This document shows, piece after piece, positions 25,841 to 33,215 of a stretch of DNA of 33,215 bases; within the stretch, counting starts at the first letter, position 1; every line of letters begins with the position of its first letter. Origin of the DNA: Lachnoclostridium sp. (GTDB lineage Bacteria > Bacteroidota > Bacteroidia > Bacteroidales > Muribaculaceae); contig JAMPAP010000013.1 in assembly GCA_023667185.1 (NCBI GenBank), forward strand, positions 1-33,215, in the 5' to 3' direction. The notes beneath the pieces were generated by a model that saw nothing but the letters and a program-made list of their open reading frames with translations, did no database searches and was not told the DNA's origin. Both the position numbers and the translations under genes were made by a program.

Positions 25841-26214
25841 TTCTGATCAGTGATATATTTATTATATAATGTGGATAGTTCGTCGGGGGTCACACCTAGG
25901 AGGTGGAGCTGCTTGAAGATGTCATATAGCTCGTCGTCGAGAAACTCGCGGCGACGGCGGAGCGTGATCTTCTCCACGGCATCGTCAGCTACGAAAAATC
26001 CTATGCCGCGGCGGTTGAAGATCACGCCTGACTGTGAGAGGTATTCGTAAGCTCGCATCACGGTGTTGGCATTAACCTCCACTTCGGCAGCATATTCACG
26101 CACCGAAGGTATACGCTGCTCAGGCAGCAACTTGCGCGAGAGTATGTCGTCGCAGATGCGGTCAGCGATCTGGAGGAAAATGGCGCGGTTGTTTTCGCGG
26201 AATGACATTACCAT
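25837..26214 (-). CDS. YtrA-subfamily GntR transcriptional regulator
   Basis: This 125-aa regulator has an N-terminal GntR winged helix at about residues 8-75 (QIADRICDDILSRKLLPEQR, then IPSVREYAAEVEVNANTVMR). A short C-terminal helical tail of about 45 residues follows. The short length without a large ligand domain marks the YtrA subfamily, which is usually linked to ABC transporter genes. It overlaps the permease gene by 7 bases and the following unknown gene by 4. An AGTGTA-N12-TACACT palindrome at the promoter of this operon (27875-27898) closely matches the AGTGTA-N13-TACACT operator that I recall for B. subtilis YtrA, so autoregulation is likely. Confidence 0.92.
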   Translation of the reverse strand: MVMSFRENNRAIFLQIADRICDDILSRKLLPEQRIPSVREYAAEVEVNANTVMRAYEYLSQSGVIFNRRGIGFFVADDAVEKITLRRRREFLDDELYDIFKQLHLLGVTPDELSTLYNKYITDQK

Positions 26215-27014
26215 CGTTCGATCACCTCGCTTTCTTTAAATCGGAAATAGGCTATCACATAGTTGGTAATCGATACTATGGCGGCTATTGTCAGCCATAT
26301 GTATAGGTTGTCGAGCCGGTCAACCTCTATCGAGCGGACATATCCGTAGTTGGAATTGGTGTCGTAAAGCTGGGCTGTGATGTTGATGATCGTTATTAAT
26401 ATGGCTGTGATGACACCTCCGGTGAAGAATGTCTTGATAAACGACCGCGAAGGCCATACGATGGAACCGAGCGCGAAAAATGAGCATGCCACGGTGTAGA
26501 CTGAAAAGACCATTGTGAACTCTTCACCAATCTTCTTAAAATCAAATTTGTTGACGGCATTGCTCAGACTAAATGGCTCCACGGTGAAACTCACTCCGCT
26601 GACGAGTGTCTTGAACACAAGCACTCTTATCCAGTCGGCAATAAAAAATGAGGCTATGAAGATTACAAATACCGCCGGGAAGAAGATGAGCCATCTTACG
26701 AGGTATTTCTCAAGCGGCGAGGCCGGAGTCATCAGGAAGGAGGTGCGACGGCGGCGGTCAGACATATTGCCAAACATCAGCGAGGCGCCCAGTGTACCGA
26801 AAAGAAACATCAGCCATATACCTGAGCTGAGCTCTGATCTCGGCCCGGGATCATATGATAGGTCATCGCCCACTCTGAAAAACTCGGGTATGAGGGCAAA
26901 CAGCAGCATTGTGCCTACTACGAGCATTACCATCAGCGACATTGTGCGCCAGTTTTCACGGACGGTTTTCACCAGCATCTGCATCATGCGTGCGGGAGAG
27001 AAAGTGTCATTCAT
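26208..27014 (-). CDS. ABC transporter membrane protein
   Basis: This 268-aa protein has about six hydrophobic helices (for example MSLMVMLVVGTMLLFALIPE and TNYVIAYFRFK near the end), as expected for an ABC-2-type permease. The start is set at 27014: a strong AAAGGAGG sits 5 bases upstream on the minus strand, and the longer in-frame form from 27116 would lie mostly within the ATPase gene. An ATG at 27017 is also possible. It overlaps the ATPase stop by 8 bases. Together with the ATPase it forms an exporter of unknown substrate; YtrA-linked systems elsewhere respond to cell-wall-active compounds. Confidence 0.82.
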   Translation of the reverse strand: MNDTFSPARMMQMLVKTVRENWRTMSLMVMLVVGTMLLFALIPEFFRVGDDLSYDPGPRSELSSGIWLMFLFGTLGASLMFGNMSDRRRRTSFLMTPASPLEKYLVRWLIFFPAVFVIFIASFFIADWIRVLVFKTLVSGVSFTVEPFSLSNAVNKFDFKKIGEEFTMVFSVYTVACSFFALGSIVWPSRSFIKTFFTGGVITAILITIINITAQLYDTNSNYGYVRSIEVDRLDNLYIWLTIAAIVSITNYVIAYFRFKESEVIERW

Positions 27015-27870
27015 CATTGCCTCCTTTCTTATCGTTAAATATTGTATCCAATGAGCCATCGTTGCGTAGCGCGAAGTCAAAGAGGGTCTCGAGGTTGAGA
27101 TCTCCGGCTTCGTCATCGGCGGCAGCTTCAGTGATTATTTCGTATCCTCCGAGAGCCTTGCGGCTGTAAAGTGCTGAAGCAGCGAGAGTATCGTCGTCAG
27201 TGACTGAGAAGTTAAGTCGGCTGGTGAGCTCCTCCACGCTATTGTCAAGGATCACGTGGTTGTTATCCATAATAATCACATGGTCAAGCACTTTGTCGAT
27301 GTCGCGCACCTGATGGGTGGATATGAGGATTATTCTGTCGTCGTCGCAGCACGAAACGATAAACCGCCTGAATGAACTCTTTGAAGGAATGTCAAGGCCG
27401 TTGGTAGGCTCATCCATCAGCAGTACGGGGGTGTTGCAAGCCAGGGCAAAACACATATAGGCTTTCTTTTTCTGACCCATCGAAAGCTGCCCGAGGTTGA
27501 GGTCATAATCCATGTCCATGGTTTTGAGGTGGCGGCAAAGGTCGTCTACAGAGAAATTGGGATAAAATCCGGCGTTGAGCTCCACGAACTTTATCAGCGG
27601 TATTGCCGGGAGGTCAAACTCCTCGGGGATGAGAAACATCTGCCGGAGAGTCGACGGGCGACGCAGGCGGGTGTTGACCCCGTCAAGGGTCACGCAACCG
27701 CTGTCGGGCGTGAGCAGTCCGCTCATCAGATTGAGCAGCGTCGACTTGCCTGCTCCATTCTTGCCGAGCAAGCCGTAGATGCCTCCGCGCTCTATCTTCA
27801 GGTTGAAGTCAGCGAGGACAGGCTGACGCCGATGCCCATAACTGAATGTGAGATTGGTTACATTTAGCAT
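27007..27870 (-). CDS. ABC transporter ATP-binding protein
   Basis: This 287-aa ATPase has Walker A GKNGAGKST near residues 36-44 and signature LSMGQKKK, a variant of LSGGQ. Walker B is VLLMDEPTNGLD and the H-loop ISTHQ. The start is set at the ATG at 27870 (MLNVTNLTFSYG). A longer frame from 27921 would begin upstream of the promoter -7 element and the operator, and adds non-family residues. The C-terminal 70 residues after the nucleotide domain are acidic (AAADDEAGDLNLETLF) and may be regulatory. It is the first gene of the ABC-permease-GntR-unknown operon. Confidence 0.92.
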   Translation of the reverse strand: MLNVTNLTFSYGHRRQPVLADFNLKIERGGIYGLLGKNGAGKSTLLNLMSGLLTPDSGCVTLDGVNTRLRRPSTLRQMFLIPEEFDLPAIPLIKFVELNAGFYPNFSVDDLCRHLKTMDMDYDLNLGQLSMGQKKKAYMCFALACNTPVLLMDEPTNGLDIPSKSSFRRFIVSCCDDDRIILISTHQVRDIDKVLDHVIIMDNNHVILDNSVEELTSRLNFSVTDDDTLAASALYSRKALGGYEIITEAAADDEAGDLNLETLFDFALRNDGSLDTIFNDKKGGNDE

Positions 27871-27874
27871 ATTG

Positions 27875-27898
27875 AGTGTATTAGTATAATAGTACACT
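27875..27898. promoter_or_regulatory. Candidate operator for the YtrA-type GntR regulator
   Basis: AGTGTA (27875-27880) and TACACT (27893-27898) form a perfect inverted repeat with a 12-base spacer; the whole 24-base site matches its reverse complement at 20 positions. It lies just downstream of the -7 box, at the predicted transcription start, where a bound repressor would block initiation. The half-sites are those I recall for YtrA (spacer 13 there). Confidence 0.75.
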
Positions 27899-27899
27899 G

Positions 27900-27929
27900 C
27901 AAAGGTAATGCAAATAAACAAACTACCAA
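27900..27929 (-). promoter_or_regulatory. Promoter of the ABC/GntR operon
   Basis: On the minus strand TTG (27929-27927), within CTTTGG, is followed after 19 bases by TACCTTTG (27907-27900), a perfect consensus. The start of transcription falls near 27893, inside the operator. Only about 10 bases separate it from the terminator tract of the upstream lyase gene. Confidence 0.82.
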
Positions 27930-27937
27930 AGAAAAAT

Positions 27938-27982
27938 CCAAAAAAAATAAAAAAATCGGGGCGAGCCAGTCAGGCACGCCCC
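27938..27982 (-). terminator. Terminator of the PL9 lyase gene
   Basis: A stem of GGGGCG/CGCCCC, one mismatch and GCC/GGC (27958-27982) has a 5-base loop. It is followed on the minus strand by a long T-rich tract (27955-27938). It lies 24 bases after the lyase stop codon. Confidence 0.9.
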
Positions 27983-28006
27983 AAATATTAGGAATGAGTG
28001 ACGGGA

Positions 28007-30775
28007 TTATTTCACTACCATCTTGCGGCTGAGGGTGCATGAGGGCATCTCGGCAGCTACGACGTAAACGCCCGGAGTGAGCGAGGAGGTAGCTACGGGG
28101 ATAGTCATCTCGGTAGCCGGTTCCACGTTGTCGAGGGTGATTACTGATACGCAGGCGCCGCCAGTGGTGTAGACCCTGAGGGTTACGTCACCGGCTTTGG
28201 CGGTAGCGACAGTGGCGAGCATTTCATCGGCAAAGCCTGACCGGCGTATCTCAAACTTATCAGCGCTGTCGTGGGTCATGATGGTCTGGATCGATGAGCT
28301 GATGCCACCTTCGCGGAGCTCGTAGGGACCGAGGTCGCGGGCAGCTCCGTAAACTTCCTGATGGAGGAAGGGGAATTCGTCAGTGTGAGGCACATCTTTG
28401 GCGATGCCGGCATCAACGAGCTTGCTGCCGCTACGGAGGCGTCCGAAGCGCTCGGGCATCGAGCCGTCTTCGCCGCGGGGCGCGAGGGCGTCGGCCTCCT
28501 CGAGGCTTTCATAGTCGGCGCGTGAGAAGTCAGTCACCACATTATTATAGAATGTCTTTCCTTGATTGGGAGTCACGCCGAGAGCGTTATGGCTTTCAGA
28601 GCCTACGAGGATCTCCTGGCGACCGAAGCATACATTGTTGTGGAACACGGAGTTGGCGCCGCCACCTGATTCAAACATGAAGTCGTAACCATTGTCGAAG
28701 GCCAGGCCGCCTATCACCACATGGCCACCCTTGTGGCTGTTGCAGTCAAATCCCTTTGTGGAGCCTGACTTGTTACAGCCGAAGGCGATACAGTTGTAAG
28801 CATAGTGAACGCCCTGCGAGTTGCCGCCCGAGCCGTTACCACCGAGCTTGATACCGTTGCCGTTACCTGAGAAGCCGGGACCTTTGTCGAAATAGTCATA
28901 TACCCAGGAGTGGTCGTCAGCTTTACCTGACTCCCAGGCCCAGCACTCGATCATTACCACGTCATAGTCAGTCTCATAGAGGTCCCATGCATCGTCACTG
29001 TTGCGCCATGCGCGGCAGCGGATAAAGCGGTTGCCCTTGCCGTTGTGCATCTTGCAGGCAAATCCATCAGCGTCGCTGCCATAGTTGGCGTCGTAGTCGC
29101 AGTTGTGGTGGCTGTCGCAGTCGATGATATCATTGTAGGCGCAATATTCGCCGTTATTTTTCGAGCCGTAGCCGCTGTCAGAGAAGTTGTGGCCGAATCC
29201 GAGCTGCAGACCGGTGTCGAGGTTGTAAGAGAACTCGCAGCGCTCGATACGGTTGTGGCTACCCTCAAGCTTTATACCATTGTCGGCAGCGTGGGTGATA
29301 TGTAATCCGTAGAGTATCCAGTAGTTACCGGTGATGAGCATACCGCGGTCGCCTACCTTAGAGCGGTCGCGGTTACAGTCGAGGAGCTGCTGCTCGAAGT
29401 CAAATATCGGCTGCTCGTCGGCGTAAGGGCGGATAGTGATGGGAGCCTCTGCGGTACCGGAGTTTTTGATACGCACTGTCAGCTTGCCGCTTGAGTCACG
29501 CTGCGTGAAGTGGTAGCGACCGCCGCGGCAATAGATTACGTCGCCGGGGAGAGCTGCGTTTACAGCCTTCTGGAGGTTGAGCCAGGGGTGTTCGAATGAG
29601 CCGTCGGCAGTGTCGTCACCGTCAGGAGCGATGTAATATTCATAGTTGTTAGCTTCAGCGCCACGTCCGCGGAGGGTCACTGTGGCGGTAGTCTTGCCGC
29701 AGGTGATGGTCAGTGCCTCCTCATAGTTGGCATAGTCAGTGGGGAGGAAGTCGATATTCACTGAAGCTGAGAGGTTTCCGTCGCTGTAAGGTAGCTCCAC
29801 TGAAGTTTTGCCGCCATCGAGTGTGAAACATCCTGCAGGCACGCTCACTACGGCTGTGCCCGAGGCTGGCTCAAGGTATATGCCATTGATGGTCAAGCTC
29901 TTGCTCTTGGAAGTGCCCACCTTGGTGTTCTTGAAGTCGATCAGCGTGGCGGCAGGGGTAATTACCGGCACGGTGAGAGTAGTGAATGTTACGGGGCTGA
30001 CGGTGGATGTCAGGTAGTTGCGGGTCTCGCCGTCGCCATTGTATTCGTATGCGGCAACCGTGTAGGTCACACCCGGCTTGAGGGCTGTGAGCGTCAGCGA
30101 AGTCACATCGGAGGATGCAGCCACGACCACGCCGTCGCCGATATTCTTGGGGAAGTTGCCGGTGTAGGCAGTTCCATCGGCGGGCATCCAGTCAAGAGAA
30201 CTGCCCTCGCAGTAAGCCACAAGGCGGCCGGTGCCATTGCCGGCAGTGATTGTGATGTCAGCCTTGTCGCCGGTGATACCGCTGACGGCCACAGTGGCGG
30301 CCGAAGTTGGCTCTGCTGACTGCTCCACATAATTAATAATGATGTCGTCAACGTAAATCGTCGAGCTCTTGCAGGTGAAGCGGATCTTGATATCCTTGTC
30401 CATGCCGAGGCTTACGGCATGAGAGCTTGAGCCGTAAGATGAAGAAGAAGACACCTTTGTAGAGCCGATCTGAGTCCATGTGGCTCCGCCGTCGGCGGTA
30501 GCTTCCACGATGAGCTCCTTGTTGTTGCCCGAGCCACGGTGCTTGTAGCTGACCGATGTTACCCCCATCACGGCGGGCGACGACAGCGTAGCGTTGCTGC
30601 TCATGGCAGCGCGGTAGCTGTTGTTGTCTTTCTTGATTGTCACTGTTCCGGTAGTGGCCCAGCCTTCCGGAATTTTACCTGTCTCGAAGTCGGCTGTCAA
30701 CTGGGCAGCATCAAGCCCGAGTGTACCGACAGCGACAAGCAACATTACTAATGTTGCCGTTAAAAATCGTTTCAT
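28007..30775 (-). CDS. Secreted PL9-family pectate/rhamnogalacturonan lyase
   Basis: This 922-aa protein has a signal peptide (MKRFLTATLVMLLVAVGTLG). A beta-sandwich ending IYVDDIIINYVE and two Ig-like domains (about residues 150-370) precede the catalytic beta-helix (about 375-790). The catalytic calcium site of PL9 enzymes is visible: Asp570 (DADGFACK), then Asp594, Asp595 and Asp598 (NSDDAWD). The 24-residue spacing equals that of Asp209/233/234/237 in Pel9A, as I remember it. Lys643 in NGIKLGG is the likely catalytic base. The last 70 residues resemble a type A C-terminal sorting domain (SLTPGVYVVAAE ... KMVVK). The start at 30775 is preferred to an ATG at 30808, because it begins the signal peptide. 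The substrate should be pectate or rhamnogalacturonan I. Confidence 0.88.
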   Translation of the reverse strand: MKRFLTATLVMLLVAVGTLGLDAAQLTADFETGKIPEGWATTGTVTIKKDNNSYRAAMSSNATLSSPAVMGVTSVSYKHRGSGNNKELIVEATADGGATWTQIGSTKVSSSSSYGSSSHAVSLGMDKDIKIRFTCKSSTIYVDDIIINYVEQSAEPTSAATVAVSGITGDKADITITAGNGTGRLVAYCEGSSLDWMPADGTAYTGNFPKNIGDGVVVAASSDVTSLTLTALKPGVTYTVAAYEYNGDGETRNYLTSTVSPVTFTTLTVPVITPAATLIDFKNTKVGTSKSKSLTINGIYLEPASGTAVVSVPAGCFTLDGGKTSVELPYSDGNLSASVNIDFLPTDYANYEEALTITCGKTTATVTLRGRGAEANNYEYYIAPDGDDTADGSFEHPWLNLQKAVNAALPGDVIYCRGGRYHFTQRDSSGKLTVRIKNSGTAEAPITIRPYADEQPIFDFEQQLLDCNRDRSKVGDRGMLITGNYWILYGLHITHAADNGIKLEGSHNRIERCEFSYNLDTGLQLGFGHNFSDSGYGSKNNGEYCAYNDIIDCDSHHNCDYDANYGSDADGFACKMHNGKGNRFIRCRAWRNSDDAWDLYETDYDVVMIECWAWESGKADDHSWVYDYFDKGPGFSGNGNGIKLGGNGSGGNSQGVHYAYNCIAFGCNKSGSTKGFDCNSHKGGHVVIGGLAFDNGYDFMFESGGGANSVFHNNVCFGRQEILVGSESHNALGVTPNQGKTFYNNVVTDFSRADYESLEEADALAPRGEDGSMPERFGRLRSGSKLVDAGIAKDVPHTDEFPFLHQEVYGAARDLGPYELREGGISSSIQTIMTHDSADKFEIRRSGFADEMLATVATAKAGDVTLRVYTTGGACVSVITLDNVEPATEMTIPVATSSLTPGVYVVAAEMPSCTLSRKMVVK

Positions 30776-30797
30776 GTTTTTTATACTTAAGGTTTCC

Positions 30798-30962
30798 TTA
30801 GGAAACATTTAAAAATAAAATTAAGCCATCTGCTTGGTATATTCGGAATCTTTGACGAATGCACGGCAGTCATGTAGCTCGCTACACTCCCTTATTGGCA
30901 TCGTCAAATATCCTCGAATCTACCTGCGCATTTGTCTCATTTTATTTTTAAATGTTTCCTAA
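30798..30962. repeat. 165-bp near-palindromic element in the PL9 leader
   Basis: A perfect 24-bp inverted repeat joins 30798-30821 to 30939-30962. Inside it a second, imperfect inverted repeat pairs about 30830-30862 with 30897-30930 (shared GGTA-ATTCG and TTTGACGA-TGC blocks). The centre holds TGTAGC-TC-GCTACA. Almost the whole element can fold into one hairpin. It ends 22 bases upstream of the lyase start and would be transcribed as its 5' leader if the -7 box at 30971-30978 is used. Two spurious short ORFs, 26 codons at 30821-30901 (minus) and 30 codons at 30859-30951 (plus), lie within it. It may be a miniature mobile or intergenic repeat. Confidence 0.75.
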
Positions 30963-30970
30963 AATTTCTG

Positions 30971-30978
30971 CAAAGATA
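30971..30978 (-). promoter_or_regulatory. -7 box for the PL9 lyase gene
   Basis: TATCTTTG on the minus strand matches TAnnTTTG. It is the only good match upstream of the lyase gene outside the palindromic element, and would give a leader of about 190 bases containing that element. No -33 TTG is seen at the right distance. Confidence 0.45.
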
Positions 30979-31001
30979 GCAAAAATGCCTAAAAAAATCA
31001 T

Positions 31002-31009
31002 TACCTTTG
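31002..31009 (+). promoter_or_regulatory. -7 box for the OmpA-like/TPR lipoprotein gene
   Basis: TACCTTTG matches TAnnTTTG exactly and lies 45 bases upstream of the ATG at 31055. It is divergent from the lyase promoter about 25 bases away. No TTG stands at -33; the upstream stretch is A-rich. Confidence 0.55.
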
Positions 31010-31054
31010 CAAAAATTCATCACTCACGTAAAAAACATTTATTAATACTCAAGT

Positions 31055-32743
31055 ATGAAACTAAATCTCGGCTACGCTGTAGCAATCGCTTCAGTCCTGA
31101 CTCTCACAGGTTGTGGCAAAAAAATGAATCAGTTTGCAGCTGATTATTTCTCTGTTAACCCCAATCCCCTTGAGGTAGTTGGCACCCAGGTTCCGGCCAC
31201 CGTCACCGGTAACATCCCCGCCAAATTTTTCGTGAAGAACGCTGTTGTAACCGTGACTCCCGTCCTTGAATACTCGGGCATCGCCAAGCAGGCATCCTCG
31301 ATGACCTTCCAGGGCGAAAAGGTCCGCGGCAATAACCCCGTCATTTCGTATGACCGCGGTGCTACCGTAACCATCCCCGTCAACTACGTTTACGAGCCCC
31401 AGATGCGCCGCTCAGAGCTTTATCTCGACTTCACCGTTGAGCAGGGCTCAAAGAAATATGTCCTTCCCCGCGTGAAGGTCGCTGATGGCGTAGTTGCCAC
31501 TGCTGCTCTCGCTGATGCCGCTACTGTGACTCCCGCCACCGCTCCTGACAAGTTCCAGCGCGTGATCAACGAGAAATATACCGCCGATATCCACTTCCTC
31601 ATCAATCAGGCCAACCTCCGCAAGGATGAGCTCGAAAGCGACCAGGTGCTTCGCTTCAACCGCGACCTCGCCTCAGCCGCCGGCGACTCTTCAATGGTAA
31701 TCGAGGAAATCAACATCTCTTCTTACGCTTCACCTGAAGGTGCACTCGACTTCAACACCAAGCTTGCTGAAAAGCGTGAAGTCAACACCACTGACTATCT
31801 CAAGAAACAGCTTGCCAAAGATAAAGTAACTGAGTTTGGCGAACTTACCGCCAACTTCACTCCTGAGGACTGGGAAGGCTTCCAGAAACTCGTTGCCGCA
31901 AGCGACATTCAGGATAAGGAGCTCATCATCAGCGTGCTTTCAATGTATAAAGACCCCGAAGAGCGTGAGCGCGAAATCCGTAAACTCTCTTCAGTATTCG
32001 ATCAGCTCGCTGACGAGATCCTTCCCCAGCTGCGCTACTCTCGCATGACCGCCAGCGTCAACATCATCGGCAAGAGCGACGAGCAGATCAATAAGGCTTT
32101 CGATACTGACCCCTCTTCGCTCACTATCGACGAGCTCCTCTACGCTGCCACTCTTACCAACGACCTCAACCGCAAGAACGCCATCTACACTGCCGCTACC
32201 AAGCTCTATCCAGAGGACTACCGCGGATTTAACAACCTCGGTAACGTACAGTACCAGCAGAAGGACTACGATGCAGCCATGGCAAGCTTCAAGAAAGCTG
32301 CCCGCATCAACTCTTCAGCGCCCGAAGCTCAGATGAACCAGGGTCTTGTAGCTCTTCTTAACGATGACTACCGCGCTGCCAACACAGCCTTCGGTAAGGC
32401 TGCCGGTCTTGATGGCCTCGGCGAAGCTCTCGGCGTGCTCTACCTCCGTCAAGGCGACTACAACGCTGCTGTTAAAGCTTTCGGTAACGAGAAGTCTAAC
32501 AACGCTGCTCTTGCCCAGATACTTACAAAGGACTACTCAACTGCCAAGTCAACCCTCGCAGCAATCTCTGACCCCGATGCCACCACTTACTATCTGATGG
32601 CTGTACTCGGCGCCCGCACCAACAATAGCCAGATGGTTAACTCTAACCTCCGTCAGGCTGTGAAACTCGATCCCTCAATGGCCCAGCAGGCTGCTTCTGA
32701 CCTTGAATTTGCAAAATTCAACATCTCATCAGCCCTCAACTGA
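31055..32743 (+). CDS. Lipoprotein with OmpA-like and TPR domains
   Basis: This 562-aa protein has a lipoprotein signal peptide (LTLTGCGKK, Cys20). A beta-rich domain covers about residues 30-165. An OmpA-C-like segment at about 175-260 (ADIHFLINQANLR ... INISSYASPEGALDFNTKLA) resembles the peptidoglycan-binding fold. TPR units follow at about 385-455 (YRGFNNLGNVQYQQKDYDAA). Proteins of this layout are common in Bacteroidales, where they probably connect the outer membrane to the cell wall. Codon use is strongly biased (CTC, ATC, AAC, CGC, GAG), more than in its neighbours, which suggests high expression. It is monocistronic, with a terminator at 32770-32803. Confidence 0.88.
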   Translation: MKLNLGYAVAIASVLTLTGCGKKMNQFAADYFSVNPNPLEVVGTQVPATVTGNIPAKFFVKNAVVTVTPVLEYSGIAKQASSMTFQGEKVRGNNPVISYDRGATVTIPVNYVYEPQMRRSELYLDFTVEQGSKKYVLPRVKVADGVVATAALADAATVTPATAPDKFQRVINEKYTADIHFLINQANLRKDELESDQVLRFNRDLASAAGDSSMVIEEINISSYASPEGALDFNTKLAEKREVNTTDYLKKQLAKDKVTEFGELTANFTPEDWEGFQKLVAASDIQDKELIISVLSMYKDPEEREREIRKLSSVFDQLADEILPQLRYSRMTASVNIIGKSDEQINKAFDTDPSSLTIDELLYAATLTNDLNRKNAIYTAATKLYPEDYRGFNNLGNVQYQQKDYDAAMASFKKAARINSSAPEAQMNQGLVALLNDDYRAANTAFGKAAGLDGLGEALGVLYLRQGDYNAAVKAFGNEKSNNAALAQILTKDYSTAKSTLAAISDPDATTYYLMAVLGARTNNSQMVNSNLRQAVKLDPSMAQQAASDLEFAKFNISSALN

Positions 32744-32769
32744 TTCCCCATCCCCACAATCACCATAAA

Positions 32770-32803
32770 AAGCAGGTCGGCTTCCACGTCGGCCTGCTTT
32801 TTT
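32770..32803 (+). terminator. Terminator of the OmpA-like/TPR lipoprotein gene
   Basis: A 12-bp stem including two wobble pairs (32770-32781 with 32788-32799) has a 6-base loop and is followed by T residues to 32803. It lies 26 bases after the stop codon. Confidence 0.9.
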
Positions 32804-32849
32804 CTACCCCGCCTTCGGGCTATGGGGCTGGAATAGCGAAAAGAGTGGG

Positions 32850-33215
32850 TGTTGCAAAACTAATCTCAGGCCCGGAGGACCGTCGTTGTCGGTCACCGCT
32901 TTAGCGCTATGCCTTGGCATAGAAACCCCACATTTATGTCAATGCAGTTAAAATAACAATGAAGGAGGCTCGGAGAGCCGGGGGTTAGTGTAACCCCACC
33001 CGGAGCTTGCGGAGGGTGGGGCCTTAGTGCCCCCCCCTTATAAATGAGGGTCGTAGACCCAGCCGTTATTATATTCCAGCGTTAACCCAATGGAAACTAA
33101 CGGCCGGCTCTACGAGCCTCTAACTTTTTGATTTACAATATTCCCCACCCTCCGCAAGCTGAGGCCACTGAAAAAGTCCCTTCTGATTAGTACAAGCATC
33201 CGCGGCTGCAGGTAT
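32850..33215. repeat. Gene-free block of nested inverted repeats
   Basis: No credible ORF is present. Small hairpins are GACCG/CGGTC (32878-32894), CTATGCC-TT-GGCATAG (32907-32922), CCCCACCC/GGGTGGGG (32994-33021) and GGGTC/GACCC (33049-33060). Longer arms pair 32965-32981 with 33104-33120 (17 bp, one mismatch) and 33004-33021 with 33143-33160 (18 bp, perfect). The arms are interleaved, so only some can pair at once. It resembles an intergenic repeat unit or a structured RNA; it may continue beyond the window. Confidence 0.65.

Noticed and set aside
30821-30901. 26-codon minus-strand ORF inside the palindromic element
   Set aside because: It is contained in a repeat-like hairpin and ends in its arm; without copies elsewhere to compare, I treat it as accidental.

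Overview
The window looks like a chromosomal segment of a gut Bacteroidales, probably Muribaculaceae-like; the family is my inference from protein style. The order is well supported by promoters of the TTG-N19/20-TAnnTTTG type rather than sigma70 -35/-10 boxes, weak Shine-Dalgarno sites, many lipoproteins, a DUF5723 outer-membrane protein, and an L-arabinose operon with a Nudix-type AraR as in Bacteroides thetaiotaomicron. No tRNA, rRNA, CRISPR array, transposase or phage gene was seen.

Layout. (1) 1-3490, + strand: a compact exopolysaccharide export pair, a Wza-like lipoprotein and a Wzc-like tyrosine autokinase, with its own promoter and a strong terminator. (2) 3537-4986, + strand: thioredoxin, a VKOR membrane protein with a degenerate C39-peptidase-like N-terminus, and a translationally coupled 50-codon ORF with a possible double-glycine leader. 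This is the most suggestive candidate for an undescribed small system. (3) 4973-8606, - strand: recJ-recQ. (4) 8888-16454, - strand: a complete arabinose operon galM - Na+/sugar symporter - araR - araD - araA - araB, with a promoter whose -7 box lies inside a palindrome. (5) 16493-19784, - strand: a DUF5723 outer-membrane protein and an unknown large lipoprotein. (6) 19870-20142: repeats and a tiny ORF (19 codons) with its own promoter and terminator. (7) 20305-24934, - strand: GH13 lipoprotein, cdsA, a small acidic lipoprotein and a SulP transporter. (8) 24989-27929, - strand: ABC ATPase - permease - YtrA-type GntR regulator - unknown exported protein, with an AGTGTA-N12-TACACT operator at the promoter. 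(9) 27938-30978, - strand: a secreted PL9-type pectate/rhamnogalacturonan lyase whose leader contains a 165-bp near-palindromic element. (10) 31002-32803, + strand: an OmpA-like/TPR lipoprotein. (11) 32850-33215: a gene-free block of nested inverted repeats.

How the parts may work together. The PL9 lyase and the arabinose operon both fit growth on pectin: the lyase cuts the backbone and the operon consumes arabinose from side chains. They are about 11.5 kb apart, so this is inference. The thioredoxin/VKOR/small-ORF unit is probably a disulfide relay, and the small coupled ORF raises the question of a dedicated peptide substrate. Several gene starts given here are downstream of the longest possible start because signal peptides, conserved N-termini or Shine-Dalgarno sites favour the later codon.
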